Assembly: GCA_949825045.1 (NCBI GenBank)
Contig: OX463820.1
Span: forward strand, 4,352,501-4,416,500
Length of the DNA stretch: 64,000 nucleotides
Direction: 5' to 3'
Source of the DNA: Argyresthia goedartella
Lineage: Eukaryota > Arthropoda > Insecta > Lepidoptera > Argyresthiidae
The notes under the pieces: generated by a model
Told to the model about the DNA's origin: nothing
The model's database searches: none
The model's input: the letters and a program-made list of their open reading frames with translations, nothing else
Shown here: positions 1 through 10,869 of the stretch, piece after piece
Layout of the letters: every line of letters starts with the position of its first letter
How positions within the stretch are numbered: the first letter of the stretch is position 1
Program-made: the position numbers and the translations under genes

Positions 1-1
1 G

Positions 2-682
2 GAGTACTTGCACTCTCTAGGTGTTAAACATGTAATGAATGCCGTAGCCACTCCGCGCGCGAACGGTCAAATAGAGCGTTATAACCGTACCGTGTTAGCT
101 GCTCTTACTTCGAAAAATCACGGTAAACCAGAAAACCTTTGGGATGAGCATGTTTCAGAGATACAATGGGCATTGAACAATACTATTAATAAAGGTACTG
201 GAAAGACCCCAGCTCAGGCCCTTTTCGGAACAAGTTTGATAGGAACGAACGATTCGCTAATTAACTTAAGTATTGCCGATGAGTCGGAGAGTACGACACG
301 TGATTTGACTTCCATGCGAGAGGAAATATCGGAGCACATTAATTCCCAACAATCAAAACAAAAGGAACGTTTTGACAAAAGTAGGAGGAAGGTCTCTTTC
401 CAAGTAGGTGAATTGGTTAGAATCGAAAGAGACATTCCTTCTACTGGCAAAAGTAGGAAGTTGATACCCAAACTCAGAGGTCCATATCGTATTATAAAGG
501 TATTGAATAACGACAGATACGTGGTGGCAGATACTCCCATATCTCGAAAAGGGAACCGCTCTTTTACTGGTATATTCTCTGTTGATAAGATATATCCATG
601 GATGGTTTTCAACAGAAATGATGATGATTCTACATCAAACAGTGATGATGATGAGGACAATGATGATGATTTAGTCAGATAA
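2..682 (+). CDS. LTR retrotransposon pol, integrase C-terminal part (partial)
   Basis: The 3' end of a Ty3/gypsy-like pol gene, open from the window edge to a TAA at 680-682. It begins in the integrase catalytic core: TPRANGQIERYNRT carries the third acidic residue (E) of the DDE triad. A helical linker follows, and then a GPY/F-type module around KLRGPYRIIKVLNNDRYVV. The C-terminal tail is a run of Asp and Asn. Integrase inserts the reverse-transcribed element into host DNA. The frame is unbroken here, but RT and RNase H would lie outside the window, so the completeness of the element cannot be judged. No envelope-like ORF follows. Confidence 0.85.
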   Translation, partial: EYLHSLGVKHVMNAVATPRANGQIERYNRTVLAALTSKNHGKPENLWDEHVSEIQWALNNTINKGTGKTPAQALFGTSLIGTNDSLINLSIADESESTTRDLTSMREEISEHINSQQSKQKERFDKSRRKVSFQVGELVRIERDIPSTGKSRKLIPKLRGPYRIIKVLNNDRYVVADTPISRKGNRSFTGIFSVDKIYPWMVFNRNDDDSTSNSDDDEDNDDDLVR

Positions 683-840
683 ATGAAACAATTGATAACA
701 GATAATTATTTATTTACTATAATACAATATTATAAAGTTAAATTACAGATATAGTATAGGGTATATTAAGATACTGACGTTTTCATTGATATGCAGGACC
801 TGCAATTATTATGTCAATTGTATATATCCTATTGCTATAG

Positions 841-1300
841 TGAAGCTGAAGACATGAAGGGGCTTCAATTCACTAGAGTTAAAGTGAAGCTGAAGACTGA
901 AGGGGCTTCAATTCACTAGCGTTGTAATGGAGCTGAAGACTGAAGGGGCTTCAATTCATTATGATGTTTTATTAATGTGATTGTATGGCTGTGATGAAGC
1001 TGGAGACATGAAGGGGCTTCAATTCATCACAGTTTTTAATGAAGCTGAAGACTGAAGGGGCTTCAATTCATTGTGATGTTTGATTAATGTAATCCTACGG
1101 CTGTGATGAAGCTGAAGACATGAAGGGGCTTCAATTCATCACAGTTTTTAATGAAGCTGAAGACTGAAGGGGCTTCGATTCGTTACGTTGTTTTATTATT
1201 GCCAAGCCAAAGGGCTGTGATGAAGCTGGAGACATGAAGGGGCTTCAATTCATCACAGTTTTAATGAAACTGAAGACATGAAGGGGCTTCAATTCATTAT
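841..1300 (+). repeat. Hairpin-forming tandem repeat array between pol and the probable LTR
   Basis: About nine copies of a unit with core GAAGCTGAAGAC(AT)TGAAGGGGCTTCAATTCA, beginning near 842, 884, 930, 994, 1039, 1105, 1152, 1218 and 1264. GAAGC pairs with GCTTC within each unit. In several copies the arms extend to GTGATGAA/TTCATCAC, so each unit can fold as a stem-loop. Longer and shorter variants alternate, giving a higher-order period near 110 bp. It lies in the 3' untranslated part of the LTR element. Confidence 0.85.
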
Positions 1301-1589
1301 TATGAGACGTTATGATGATGGAGACCTAGGGGCTCTTGTTTATTATAAAAAAAAATATCTATATACTATTGTAAAAGATGTGATTAAGTAATTCTGAATA
1401 TGGAGAGGCCAAATTGCTCCTGAGTTGACTTCAAGAAATGTATTATGATTGTTTATTAGATCTTAAGAGACATCACTTGACACAAATGTCAACCTACTTG
1501 TTATCTAAACTATGGGAACTATTGATTTATAATGAAATGATATATTTAAGGTTAATTTACCCGGGACGTTTAATGGTCAGGAAAGGCCG

Positions 1590-1945
1590 ACTGTTAGCAA
1601 TCGTATATTTTAAAAGGAATATTTACCTAAGTTTTAGTTAATTACAGCATAAATACAGATAATTTTATACAATTGGCGCGCTTACGTGATGACATTTCGA
1701 ACCAGACGACTGATGTTGTTCATTCAGTCGTTCACCCAGCCTGTAGCATAAAAGCACGCACATCACGTAAACGCGCTCAGTCGATCGTCAGTTCTTGTGG
1801 AGTCAAAACCTCTAAAATTGTGTTGAAGTGTATACGAATCAGGTCATAGTACTGTGTGGAATTCAGTGAATAAACTATTGTTAGCTAAAGTGTGGGTTTG
1901 ATTTTGTCGGCGATATCCGGAAGGGTTAAAAAGTCATTAATGGTC
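1590..1945 (+). mobile_element. Probable 3' LTR of the gypsy-like element (boundaries unresolved)
   Basis: After a purine-rich stretch (AGGAAAGGCCGA, 1575-1587) the sequence starts TGTTAGC. It has a TATA-like CATAAAAG near 1747, an initiator-like TCAGTC near 1780-1795 and an AATAAA at about 1869. This is the order expected of an LTR (U3 promoter, R, polyadenylation signal). The 5' LTR is not in the window, so the ends cannot be confirmed by comparison. The region between 1301 and 1589 shows nothing recognisable. Confidence 0.45.
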
Positions 1946-2265
1946 CGCATCTGGTTTCACTGCTCTCTTCTATATACCTAGCCTTGGGTACAGGAGAGAG
2001 CCCCCATCCTCTTCATACCCATTAATATAATATAACAACTGATGAACTTATGTTCCTACGTGATTTTTTCTTGTAGGTAACCCATAAAAAACTGCGATCA
2101 GCTGTTCTGATGAATTAGTTCAATTTTAGTTCAAATTGTACCGTTGTCAAATGAAGTCTCCTTATTGGTCAATAAAATGCACTTCAAACATTTTTTGTGT
2201 TTCTCATTCTTAAAAAACCTTAGCCAATCTTCATCATAATGTCGTAGTGTGAATTAACACTCATA
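1946..2265. other. No recognised feature
   Basis: AT-rich sequence between the LTR element and the first LINE. I see no coding frame with family resemblance and no repeat structure. Confidence 0.5.
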
Positions 2266-2808
2266 CATCGGCGCGCGCGCGCGGCCTTCGGCTGCTTCGC
2301 TCACACTCGCTGAGTCGGCAATTCTATCAAACGATCGGCGGCCGCGCTGTCGGCACTTCAATAAAACCCGCGGCGGAGCAGCGCTGACTTCTGCTGCTGC
2401 TGTCGTCATCTGCTCCCCGTCTGTTTGTCCCGTACCCCTACCAATACTTACACAAAGACAAAAGTTCCTGGATTAATTATTGATATCAGACTCACCTACC
2501 TACACATTTACCAGAAGAAGTCACCTACGTACCAGACTAGGTACTGCAAAATGACGAGTATCTAGGTACTGCTAGATATCCAATGTTAATAGGCAGAGCG
2601 ATATTCTTTTTTCAAAAAAGAGGGTAGCCTAGCCAACATCATAAATTTGTGTCCCAACATTATTATTTAATTTAAATTAAAATCAGATTCTTAATGTTAT
2701 AATTTTTTATTAAAAACAAGGCCTGGACCCTTTACCTACACTGGAATATAATATTTTATAAACATATATAAACATACCTGGAGATTTCACTTCAACTACA
2801 CACTCACA

Positions 2809-3168
2809 ATGGATCTATGCACAAAAATCAGTGCCAACATGGAGCAGATGGCAGCCGACTTCAGCAGCAGGATGGCCCGGTATGAGAAGGAGCTCCGTGA
2901 GTGCGCCACAATGTCCTCATCTAGCAGCCCACTCAACATCAATTCCCTGGAGCTTCAGGAATACACCAGCAAGTTCCCTCCCTCTGCTCTGCAATCCGGG
3001 CAAAAGGTCGCCGACTCTTCTCGTAAACCGGCTGTGCCTATGCTTGTGGCTGGGGTTGCGGTTGCGGCAGTGGCAGCAGGTTCTGCGGCGCCCTCGGCAA
3101 GCAAGCAGCGAGAACCCAGCGCTAGGCGTGCCACTGCCGGCCAGACGAAGGCAGGTACCAAAAAGTAG
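2809..3168 (+). pseudogene. LINE ORF1 with internal deletion
   Basis: 119 codons. The N-terminus (MDLCTKISANMEQMAADF) aligns with that of the 258-residue ORF1 at 59596-60372 (MDLHAEIHKNMEELAATF). The last residues (Thr/Arg/Ala-rich, ending KAGTKK against QGVKK) also align. The roughly 140-residue central nucleic-acid-binding part of the intact copy is missing, replaced by a short Ala/Val-rich stretch. The frame stays open, so this is an internally deleted ORF1 rather than a separate gene. Confidence 0.75.
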
Positions 3169-3702
3169 TTGCATCCCATCGTGTGCAGCGCAATATACGT
3201 CGCGTGATTTGGTCGGGTTATTTTCTGTTATAAATTAATGTAATTTTACGTGAAGGGTAGACTGAATTAGATTAGATTAAATGATTCACTTTTTATTTTT
3301 AGGTCACGCAGTCTTTCATTGGACAAGCATAGTGTGGTCTGTGTACTTGAAGTTTTTTTTATTTTTATTATTATTATTTATTGTACGGACGGACAGACAG
3401 CCGGACGGAACGGACGGGCAACCGGACGGTGCGAACGGATCTTGTATGTTCGTATTTGGATTCACTTTGCTGTTTTTTCATTTCTTTTTTGTTTGTGCTG
3501 CCCACCCACGTCTCATCTATTATTTGTTATCTTGTATAATGTATTTCCTTCCATATGTACTATACTTTTGTAAACCCAGGGTTTGGCTGGGTTCGGGCCT
3601 TTCTGTTTTTTTGGATTTGACTTTTTTATTTTTTTGTGTTTTTAGTAGGTTTTATTGTATTTATTTTATTATATATCTATTTATTATATTATAATTACTC
3701 AT

Positions 3703-6641
3703 ATGGATACCTTCTTATTTAGTGATAGTTACTTCTCCTACTCCGAAAGTGAAGCTTCCGATAGCGTAGGAAGTGGATTGTCGTCCACGGACGACGTTTC
3801 GCCTATTGCCCTTAAACGTGTGTTTTCCAACCTCAGTAGGAACTTCAACGTCGTTCACATAAATGCTCAGAGCATTAATTCCAGTCATGTCGACCTTCTC
3901 GACTCCTTCAGCGATCAGAGCATTCATGGTATTCTGATCTCCGAATCATTTCTCAAACCCTCTCTTCCTTCTACCTTGTATGCTCTGCCGGGGTACAGGC
4001 TCTATCGGAATGATAGGACGGGCAAGGCTGGTGGCGGTGTTGCTATTTATCTTCGTTCCGACATTTCTTGCAAAGTCATCAGCCACTTACCTAGTCTGTA
4101 CTCTGGATCCGCTGAACACCTCTTTCTTGAGCTATGCCTCCATCACACTAAGGTCCTTCTGGGTGACTTCTATAGCCCCTCTCTCCTCATCGACTACTTT
4201 GTGACTCTTTTGAAAGCATCCTTAATGATCTATCTCCCCTATACAGTGACACACTTATCCTAGGTGATTTCAATACCTGTTTACTTAAAAATGATGTTCG
4301 CTCTGCCAAACTCCAGTCTATCGTAAGCTCCCTAAATTTAAATATTCTTCCCCTGAGTGCAACTCACTTCCAGCCCCACTGCACCCCCTCTCTCTTGGAT
4401 CTTATGATTGTTTCTAACATATCCAAGGTTGCAACGCATGGCCAACTTAACGCCCCCTTCTCCTTTCATGATCTGATTTATCTCTCGTTCAAGTGAAGGC
4501 CTCCCAAGCGCGCAGGGAAATTCCTGGATATTTGCAGTTTCAAGGGTATGGATCTCAGCTCCCTTGAGTCTGATGCCGCCTCTATAGACTGGTCCCCTGT
4601 CGTCTGTAGTGAGCCCGTTGATGAAAAAGTCCAGCATTTCCAATCGATTGTCCTGAGTTTGTTCGACAAACATGCTCCTGTCAAAAAGGTTAGGGTCAAA
4701 CATCTCCCTGCGCCCTGGCTTACTGACACCATCAAGGGTCTGATGGCCCAGAGAAACCGTGCCAAATGTAGATATAAGAAGGATCCGACGGACGATAATC
4801 TCCTTATATACAAACGTCTCCGTAATCGTTGCACCCGTCTTTGTCGAGATGCCAAACGCCGCCATATCTACGAGAGTATTGAGAGTTACACTCCTGCACA
4901 GGTTTGGAAGTTCCTGAAGACCCTCGGTGTTGGTAAGTCCCAGGACGCAGTAACCGGTAGTGTCGACCTCAACGGTCTCAACAAATTCTTTGCTGTCTCC
5001 CCTGTCGTGATGGACCCCCCTGTCAAGGATGCTACCATTCGTTACTTGCGCACCAGAAAGACACCAAGTAGCTTACCTTTCAACCTCAGGTCTGTCGGAG
5101 TTGGCGCAGTAAAGAAGGCTTTTCTAGCAATATCGTCAAAGGCTATAGGTGATGACAGGATCTGCTTTCAGATGCTTTTCAGTGTACTTGATCATTTGTT
5201 ACAACCCATAACGCATATAATCAATGCGTCGCTGAGCGAGTACTGCTTCCCGAGCCAGTGGAAAAGAGCATTAGTGTTACCCCTACCTAAAACATCTAAC
5301 CCGTCCTCCTTCAAAGAGTTCCGTCCCATTTCCATCCTACCAATCCCTTCCAAAATCCTTGAATCAATTGTCCACACCCAGCTGTCCTCGTACCTTTCCT
5401 CCATGAATTTACTGAACCCTTTTCAGTCTGGTTTTAGACCGGGGCATAGCACCACCACAGCACTACTCAAGGTAACTGACGATATCCAACTGGCAATGGA
5501 TAAGAAGCAGCTGACAGTCCTGACTCTCCTAGACTTTAGCAGCGCCTTCAACTGCGTCGACTTCGATATACTTGTTGAAATCTTAAAATCGCTTAACGTC
5601 TCTTCACACTCGGCTCGCTGGTTTGACTCTTACTTGAGAGACCGCCAGCAGCGCATCAAGTCTGAAGAGGTCACTACAGAATGGTGCAAGCTCTCTACAG
5701 GTGTTCCGCAGGGTGGCATCCTTTCCCCTCTTCTCTTCTCAGTTTTCATCCATTCCATCTCGGATGTATTGTCTTCCTCGTATCATCTTTATGCAGATGA
5801 CCTTCAAATTTATCGGCATTTTCCCCTGTGTGATCTGACTTCGACTGTTGAGGCTTTGAATGCTGACCTCGACAACATCAGGAAATGGTCTCTTTCGTAT
5901 GGGCTATTAGTCAACCCGGACAAGTCTCAGGTGATGATACTAGGTACACGGCACTTACTTGATTTGTTGCAGAATAAGTCCGTTGATCCCGTTCTATTTG
6001 ACGGTACCATTGTCAAGTATAGCGAGAAAGCCAAAAATCTTGGCGTTGTTTTTGACAATCTATTATCCTGGTCGCCCCATGTTTGTGAGGTCAGCAGACG
6101 AGTCTTTGCATCCTTTCATTCTCTTCGGCGTTTGCAGTTCTTCCTGCCTAGGCAGACTAAAATCATGCTAGCTCAGACCCTTCTTCTGCCTTTAATAGAC
6201 TACGCCGATGTTTGCTGGGCCAGTGCGAACGAAGATCTACTGAACAAACTCGAGCGACTCCAAAATCTCGGGATTCGGTTTATTTTCGGACTTCGTAAGT
6301 ACGACCACGTGTCCCAATATCGTAGGGAATTAGGCTGGCTCCCGATCCGACTTCGTCGTGATATGCACATTCTCTCCTTCCTCTTCAATATTTTGAGAAA
6401 TCCGTGCTACCCTGCATATCTTCGTGAACGTTTTGAGTATCTTTTCTCAGGGGATAGACTTCGGAGATCTCACACGGTGTCACTTTTGTCAATTCCTCAG
6501 CACAACACTGTTGCTTACGAGCACTCGTTTAGGTTAAGGGCAATACGTTTGTGGAATGCACTTCCCTGCGCTATAAGGGATTGCAAATCCTTGGTCACTT
6601 TCAAGAAAAAATTGAAACAGCATCTCCTCTCTTCCGAATAG
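3703..6641 (+). pseudogene. LINE ORF2 (endonuclease + reverse transcriptase), disrupted
   Basis: Homologous end to end with the 982-residue ORF2 at 56114-59062. An APE-type endonuclease comes first (VHINAQSI, ISESFLKPSL, then LGDFN). The reverse transcriptase follows, with FRPISILP, LLDFSSAFNCVD, GVPQGGILSPLLFSVFI and the catalytic LYADDLQIY near 5785-5810. Two lesions are visible: a frameshift near 4198, just before LGDFN, and an in-frame TGA at 4494-4496. From 4548 to 6641 the frame is open (697 codons). It cannot encode a complete protein. Confidence 0.85.
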
Positions 6642-6929
6642 TGGGTATCTCATAGTATTTATGTATATCTATTTATTTATTGTATTCTATTTATTTATTT
6701 TATAGTAATTACGTAGGGTGTATTGTGATTTATTTGATAGTATATTCATTTTATTTATTTATTTTAACTCTTAATTGTACACTAGGACTACCTCTCTATA
6801 TTTTATTTTTCTCTTTTCTTCACAGGTCAGCTGTAAGAAATTTCTGTTTAGAAATAAGCTCACCTTTGCATACTGTTTCTGTTATAATTTCCACTGTGTT
6901 TTCTGTGCAATAAAGGATTATTATATCTT

Positions 6930-7942
6930 TATTTATTATGTATGGCCTAAGAAAAAAGGCACAGGTAGGAACAAAGTACGGATCAGATCGTTGTTCAGTT
7001 ATTTGAGCATGGACTGTTACATGTAGGCAGGTAGGTACTTATTTCTTGCAAATCAAAAAGCTTTATCGAGGTATAAATAAGTAAGTCGGCACATAATTAT
7101 TCTACTGCTCTAATCCTAAATTCCTAACACATCATTTGGTACCTACCTACCTACCCACTTAGGTGTCGAAAAAACAAAAATACGACACTGCACTTACCTA
7201 GGTATAACCATTTACCAACTTATAATTTGATACAAACTCTACTTTTCACATGCACAAACGATGTTTGTCAGCCTTTGAAAAAGCGGCCCATGCTCGCCTC
7301 ACCGTGGTGGCGGCATTGTGTAGGCGATAATAAAAGCTGAAAGCCCTGATGCACAACCGACAACTCAAAGTTTGACGGACACTCAGTCATGCTGTCACTG
7401 CCTCTCGTTTGGCATACGACAGCGCCAGTATAACATTTAAGCGGCAGTATGTGCATTCGGCCATAACTACCTCCCTAAGAAGGAAAAGATAGAACAAAAA
7501 AACATAACGTCACGCCTTTTCCCATACGGGATGGCAGAGGCACAATAATACTTTAACCAACGTTTAGTCAGATATTCCATACTTACTTCATTTTAGGTCA
7601 GTGTCGATAAGAGTCTGAAACGGGGGCTTGCCCATCGCCGCACGCAACTGTGGAAATACCTAACTACCTAATTACTAAATTGAAAATGTAAGAAGTTCAG
7701 ACATTTTAATTTCGTAGAACTAATCAGTTACTTATCTAGTAAAACAAAACACTCAATTATAAACCAAAAATTTATATAAAATTTACAGAGAAGACAGAAT
7801 ACATGCCTACTACATAGACATTACAATTTACAGCTATGCTATACGTCACACCACACGTTGTGAGCGGTGGCCTTGAATGCGCAGTTTGCGCTTTTGTCAC
7901 TTTTCAATCCCTGTACATATGCGCAGAAATTCCTGCCAACGA
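6930..7942. other. Non-coding, no recognised feature
   Basis: AT-rich DNA with scattered TACCTACC/GGTAGGTA tracts. A somewhat GC-richer block at 7268-7460 has short open frames on the minus strand but no family signature. Confidence 0.45.
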
Positions 7943-8232
7943 CACGAGAGATTTTTTAACGCGCGTTAAACATCCGTTCATATACAATAAATGCATTTCC
8001 AACCCCCGCGCCGTACCACGTTGACCACGGGGGGGGGGTATCGCGACGCGGGAAAGTGAGGGACTCTCACTTTCCCTCGTCGCTACACCCCGCGGGGGTA
8101 AACATGCTACGGGTGGTGGTAGCTGTTCGTACGTCAGCACTTTTAAAACGCGACTGTCGTACGAACAGCTACTTGGAAATGCATTTGTTCTTTTTGAACG
8201 GATTTTTAAAGCGCGTTAAAAAATCTCTCGTG
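7943..8232. mobile_element. Foldback MITE with 60-bp terminal inverted repeats
   Basis: Left arm 7943-8002 and right arm 8173-8232 are inverted copies, beginning CACGAGAGATTTTTTAACGCG on both ends. They are flanked by a matching CGA on each side (7940-7942 and 8233-8235), a possible 3-bp target duplication. Inside are two further palindromes: a perfect hairpin at about 8050-8076 (GGGAAAGTGAG arms) and another at about 8119-8172 (GTAGCTGTTCGTAC arms). There is no coding capacity. The CAC start and 3-bp duplication would fit a CACTA-type non-autonomous element, but that is inference. Confidence 0.8.
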
Positions 8233-8235
8233 CGA

Positions 8236-10160
8236 ATTAAGCCTTATTCGTGGCGCGATGTATACCCATAACGATAGATAGTTCGGTAGGTACCCAGGTA
8301 GATACAACTGTTCAGTTACACCACAACCCTTCCTAGTCACTTGACATTATCACTTAGTTTTTACAAGTTTTTAGGCTACCCAATAATGATAGGTAGATAC
8401 CTACTATTCACTCACATTCACATTTCTTCAACTAAACTGGCTGTCGTTAACGAGTTCGAGCTGCTTAGTACACTTTCAATACATATTAGCTGTCACGAAG
8501 TAGGTATATATACTGATAGGCTTAGGTAGGTAAACGTACTGCTGGCACACTGGTCACTGAAGTCATCTATTAGGTTATCAGATATTAGCAAATTGGTAAC
8601 TCTGTTCGTTCGGAAGACGTTTGCTATTCATCGGATATTGAACTTCTCCTGCTTTGGTAGGTACGATGGTAGGCAACAAACCACGAGCTCTTCTTCAGAT
8701 TTTCACAAGGCCGTGCATGAGTGATGTCTCCATGAAGCCAAAGGCACTAAACGCTGGGTGGCTGCTAGATACCAAGGACAGGAAGGAATCTTGCTAGCAC
8801 ACAGCTTGCTGCTGTTTTTGATAGTTTGTCGGGTGGCACAGGTATGGTTTATTTTTTAGGTGTTTCCCCTCGCACGGGCGCTCGGTGCCTACGAGCACGG
8901 CGGGCGGCGTGTAGGCCAGCTAGGCATCGACTATTGGACTGTCTTTCTTACGTCTATCGGTCGCCCGAGCGCTCGCGGCTCGCCTTCGAGCGCCGCTTTC
9001 AAAGATACAATTTTCTGCGAGTTAGAGAAAGAGAGAGAGACTGGTTGCTTAGGCTAATTCCATCGTGGTCCGCAATACGTGCGTTCTCTTTCTAACTGCA
9101 GTAATTGATATTTCTTTCCCACTTGCATTAAAAATGGTTAAGTTGAGTTTATACGTTTCAACGTATACAAATTTATAGGCGTAGAATTTATGACTTTTAA
9201 TGGCTTAATAGATGGATTTATGCTAGAAAAAAGATATTTTTTATTCTTTGTTTTTTATTTCGAGTAATCCACCTCATAATGGTGTTTTAACAACGTTATA
9301 AATATACCTGAAAGAACCCTGAAATTTGGTCAGCTAATTAAAAGTCACCATGTATAGCTACTTAAACTCAGTCTTCACGGCGTTTATTTTTTAATAAATG
9401 GCTGATTTGAGTTTGTTTTTATTTAGGTAATTGTAACCAAATCTGAATAACTTTGAGGTTATGTTATGTGTCAGGTGAATGTTAAACTTGCTTACAAAAA
9501 ACCATGACCATGGCCTTAGATTCGTCTAAGGTAAATCCAAATTGGTCGACCAATCAGACGCCAGTATTTCCAGCCAATGAGAGACGTCCCAAGATTCCGG
9601 GATCGGACATTCTGGGGTTGAAAAGGCAGTGCACGGACCCGGAATGCGCGGCCTGATGTGTCCTGCCCCCGAATTGGCGTCCTGAAAGCAATTTCGGGGT
9701 CGGGCATTCCGGGGCCGGACATTTCAAGGCCGTGCATTCCTGTCCCCCGCTGCTGTGCTGCCTGCCTGTTGTCAGTCAATGCTGTCATGTTAATGATGGC
9801 ACTCAATAACTTACGTAAAGTGTGTTTTATAGGGAGTTATCATATCTTATATCTTTTATCCCGGTATACATTATATCTGCATCTCAGAGTAAAAGAGTAA
9901 ACAGAAGTAACGCTGTATGACATATGTATGTATGAAGTTTTGACATGGCGATGGGTAAGAATCGATATAAGTACGACTATCGACAAAAATGATGATATGG
10001 TATTACCTACTTTGTTTATCGATATTTTAGAAGACTGGTATTTAACTAGGAGCTAATGATCACTGTAATATCGATAACGAAAGCCGAAGTGATAATTTAT
10101 TTACATATTTCGAAAGAAATAAGCACAGTATTTAAATAAAATGATATGGTAATAATATAT
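8236..10160. other. Non-coding, no recognised feature
   Basis: Mostly AT-rich, with a GC-rich island at about 8870-9000. A block at 9580-9760 repeats a short motif (CGGACATTC/CGGGCATTC with GGGG) several times imperfectly. No ORF with recognisable homology. Confidence 0.4.
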
Positions 10161-10520
10161 TCAATAAATAATTTCAAGTATCTTGGTCATATAGTGACTG
10201 AGGACCTGAGCGATGACCTAATCATAGAGCGGGAGTGCAGCGTTTTGGCAGTTCGGGCGAATATGTTGTAAAAAGCACATTGTGAAAAGCTTTAAAAACG
10301 GCAGTGAAAATCTCACTCTTCAAGGAACAGTTTCAATCAATCTACACATGCAGCCTTTGGGTCAACTATACCCAAAAAACTCTAGACGCTTTGCTCATCC
10401 AGTATAACAATGCTTTTAGGATGTTGCTGGGGCCACGTTACTGTACCTAGTGCATCGGGCATGTTTGTTGAGGCACGTACTGATAGCTTCTATGCCATCA
10501 TACGTAAGAGAACGGCCTCC
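10160..10520 (+). pseudogene. Reverse-transcriptase C-terminal fragment of another LINE
   Basis: Translated on the plus strand it gives NNFKYLGHIVTEDLSDD, an in-frame stop after RANML, then YTQKTLDALLIQYNNAFRML and, after a frameshift, SASGMFVEARTDSF. This FKYLG...NYTQKT...NNAFRMLLG order is typical of the region after the RT palm of a non-LTR retrotransposon family different from the others here. It has stops and frameshifts and both ends are lost. Confidence 0.7.
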
Positions 10521-10869
10521 TTACTGAAACTGAATGCGTCGCCGCATCAACAGCATTGCAGGTCATATATAGGTCATTGCAGGTTTGCTTGACGGCTATA
10601 TTATATACTCAAACACTGAGTGAGTGTTGTGACGTTTGTGTTAGTGCGTGGAAAACTGAGCCGTGGTCGGTCGGGTAATCTTCTAAAGTATCCCTTCTCA
10701 ACGGATCTCTTCCTAAAGAATCGCCTCTCTTCACTCCTGTGGACAGGTCATCCGCGGGCCCTCTCAGGCGGTGGTCTCCTCACTGGATGAGGTATTCTAT
10801 TTGATAATTGCCGGCTAGGCAACCAGGTCACGCACCGGTGGTGGCAGTCGGGCGGGTGCGCGTGGTACG
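10521..10869. other. No recognised feature
   Basis: Mixed-composition sequence between two LINE fragments. No coding or repeat signature that I can name. Confidence 0.4.

Larger units (their letters stand above)
2266..6925 (+). mobile_element. LINE copy 1, near full length but dead (jockey superfamily, CR1/L2-like)
   Basis: A non-LTR retrotransposon on the plus strand. It has a GC-rich 5' leader (alternating GC near 2270-2285), ORF1 at 2809, ORF2 at 3703-6641 and an AT-rich 3' tail with AATAAA near 6911. It belongs to the same family as the element at 55926-60480: both ORFs begin and end alike and the RT is strongly similar. Damage is a large internal ORF1 deletion, a frameshift and a stop in ORF2. 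Both termini are approximate and no target-site duplication was identified. Confidence 0.8.

Noticed and set aside
2..1945. Endogenous retrovirus with envelope
   Set aside because: Only integrase and a non-coding tail are visible; no envelope frame follows pol, so a plain LTR retrotransposon is the simpler reading.
4338..4865. Minus-strand open frame of 175 codons
   Set aside because: Lies antisense to the endonuclease of LINE copy 1, which has clear homology on the plus strand.
7268..7456. Possible small host exon on the minus strand
   Set aside because: No splice-site support in frame and no recognisable domain.
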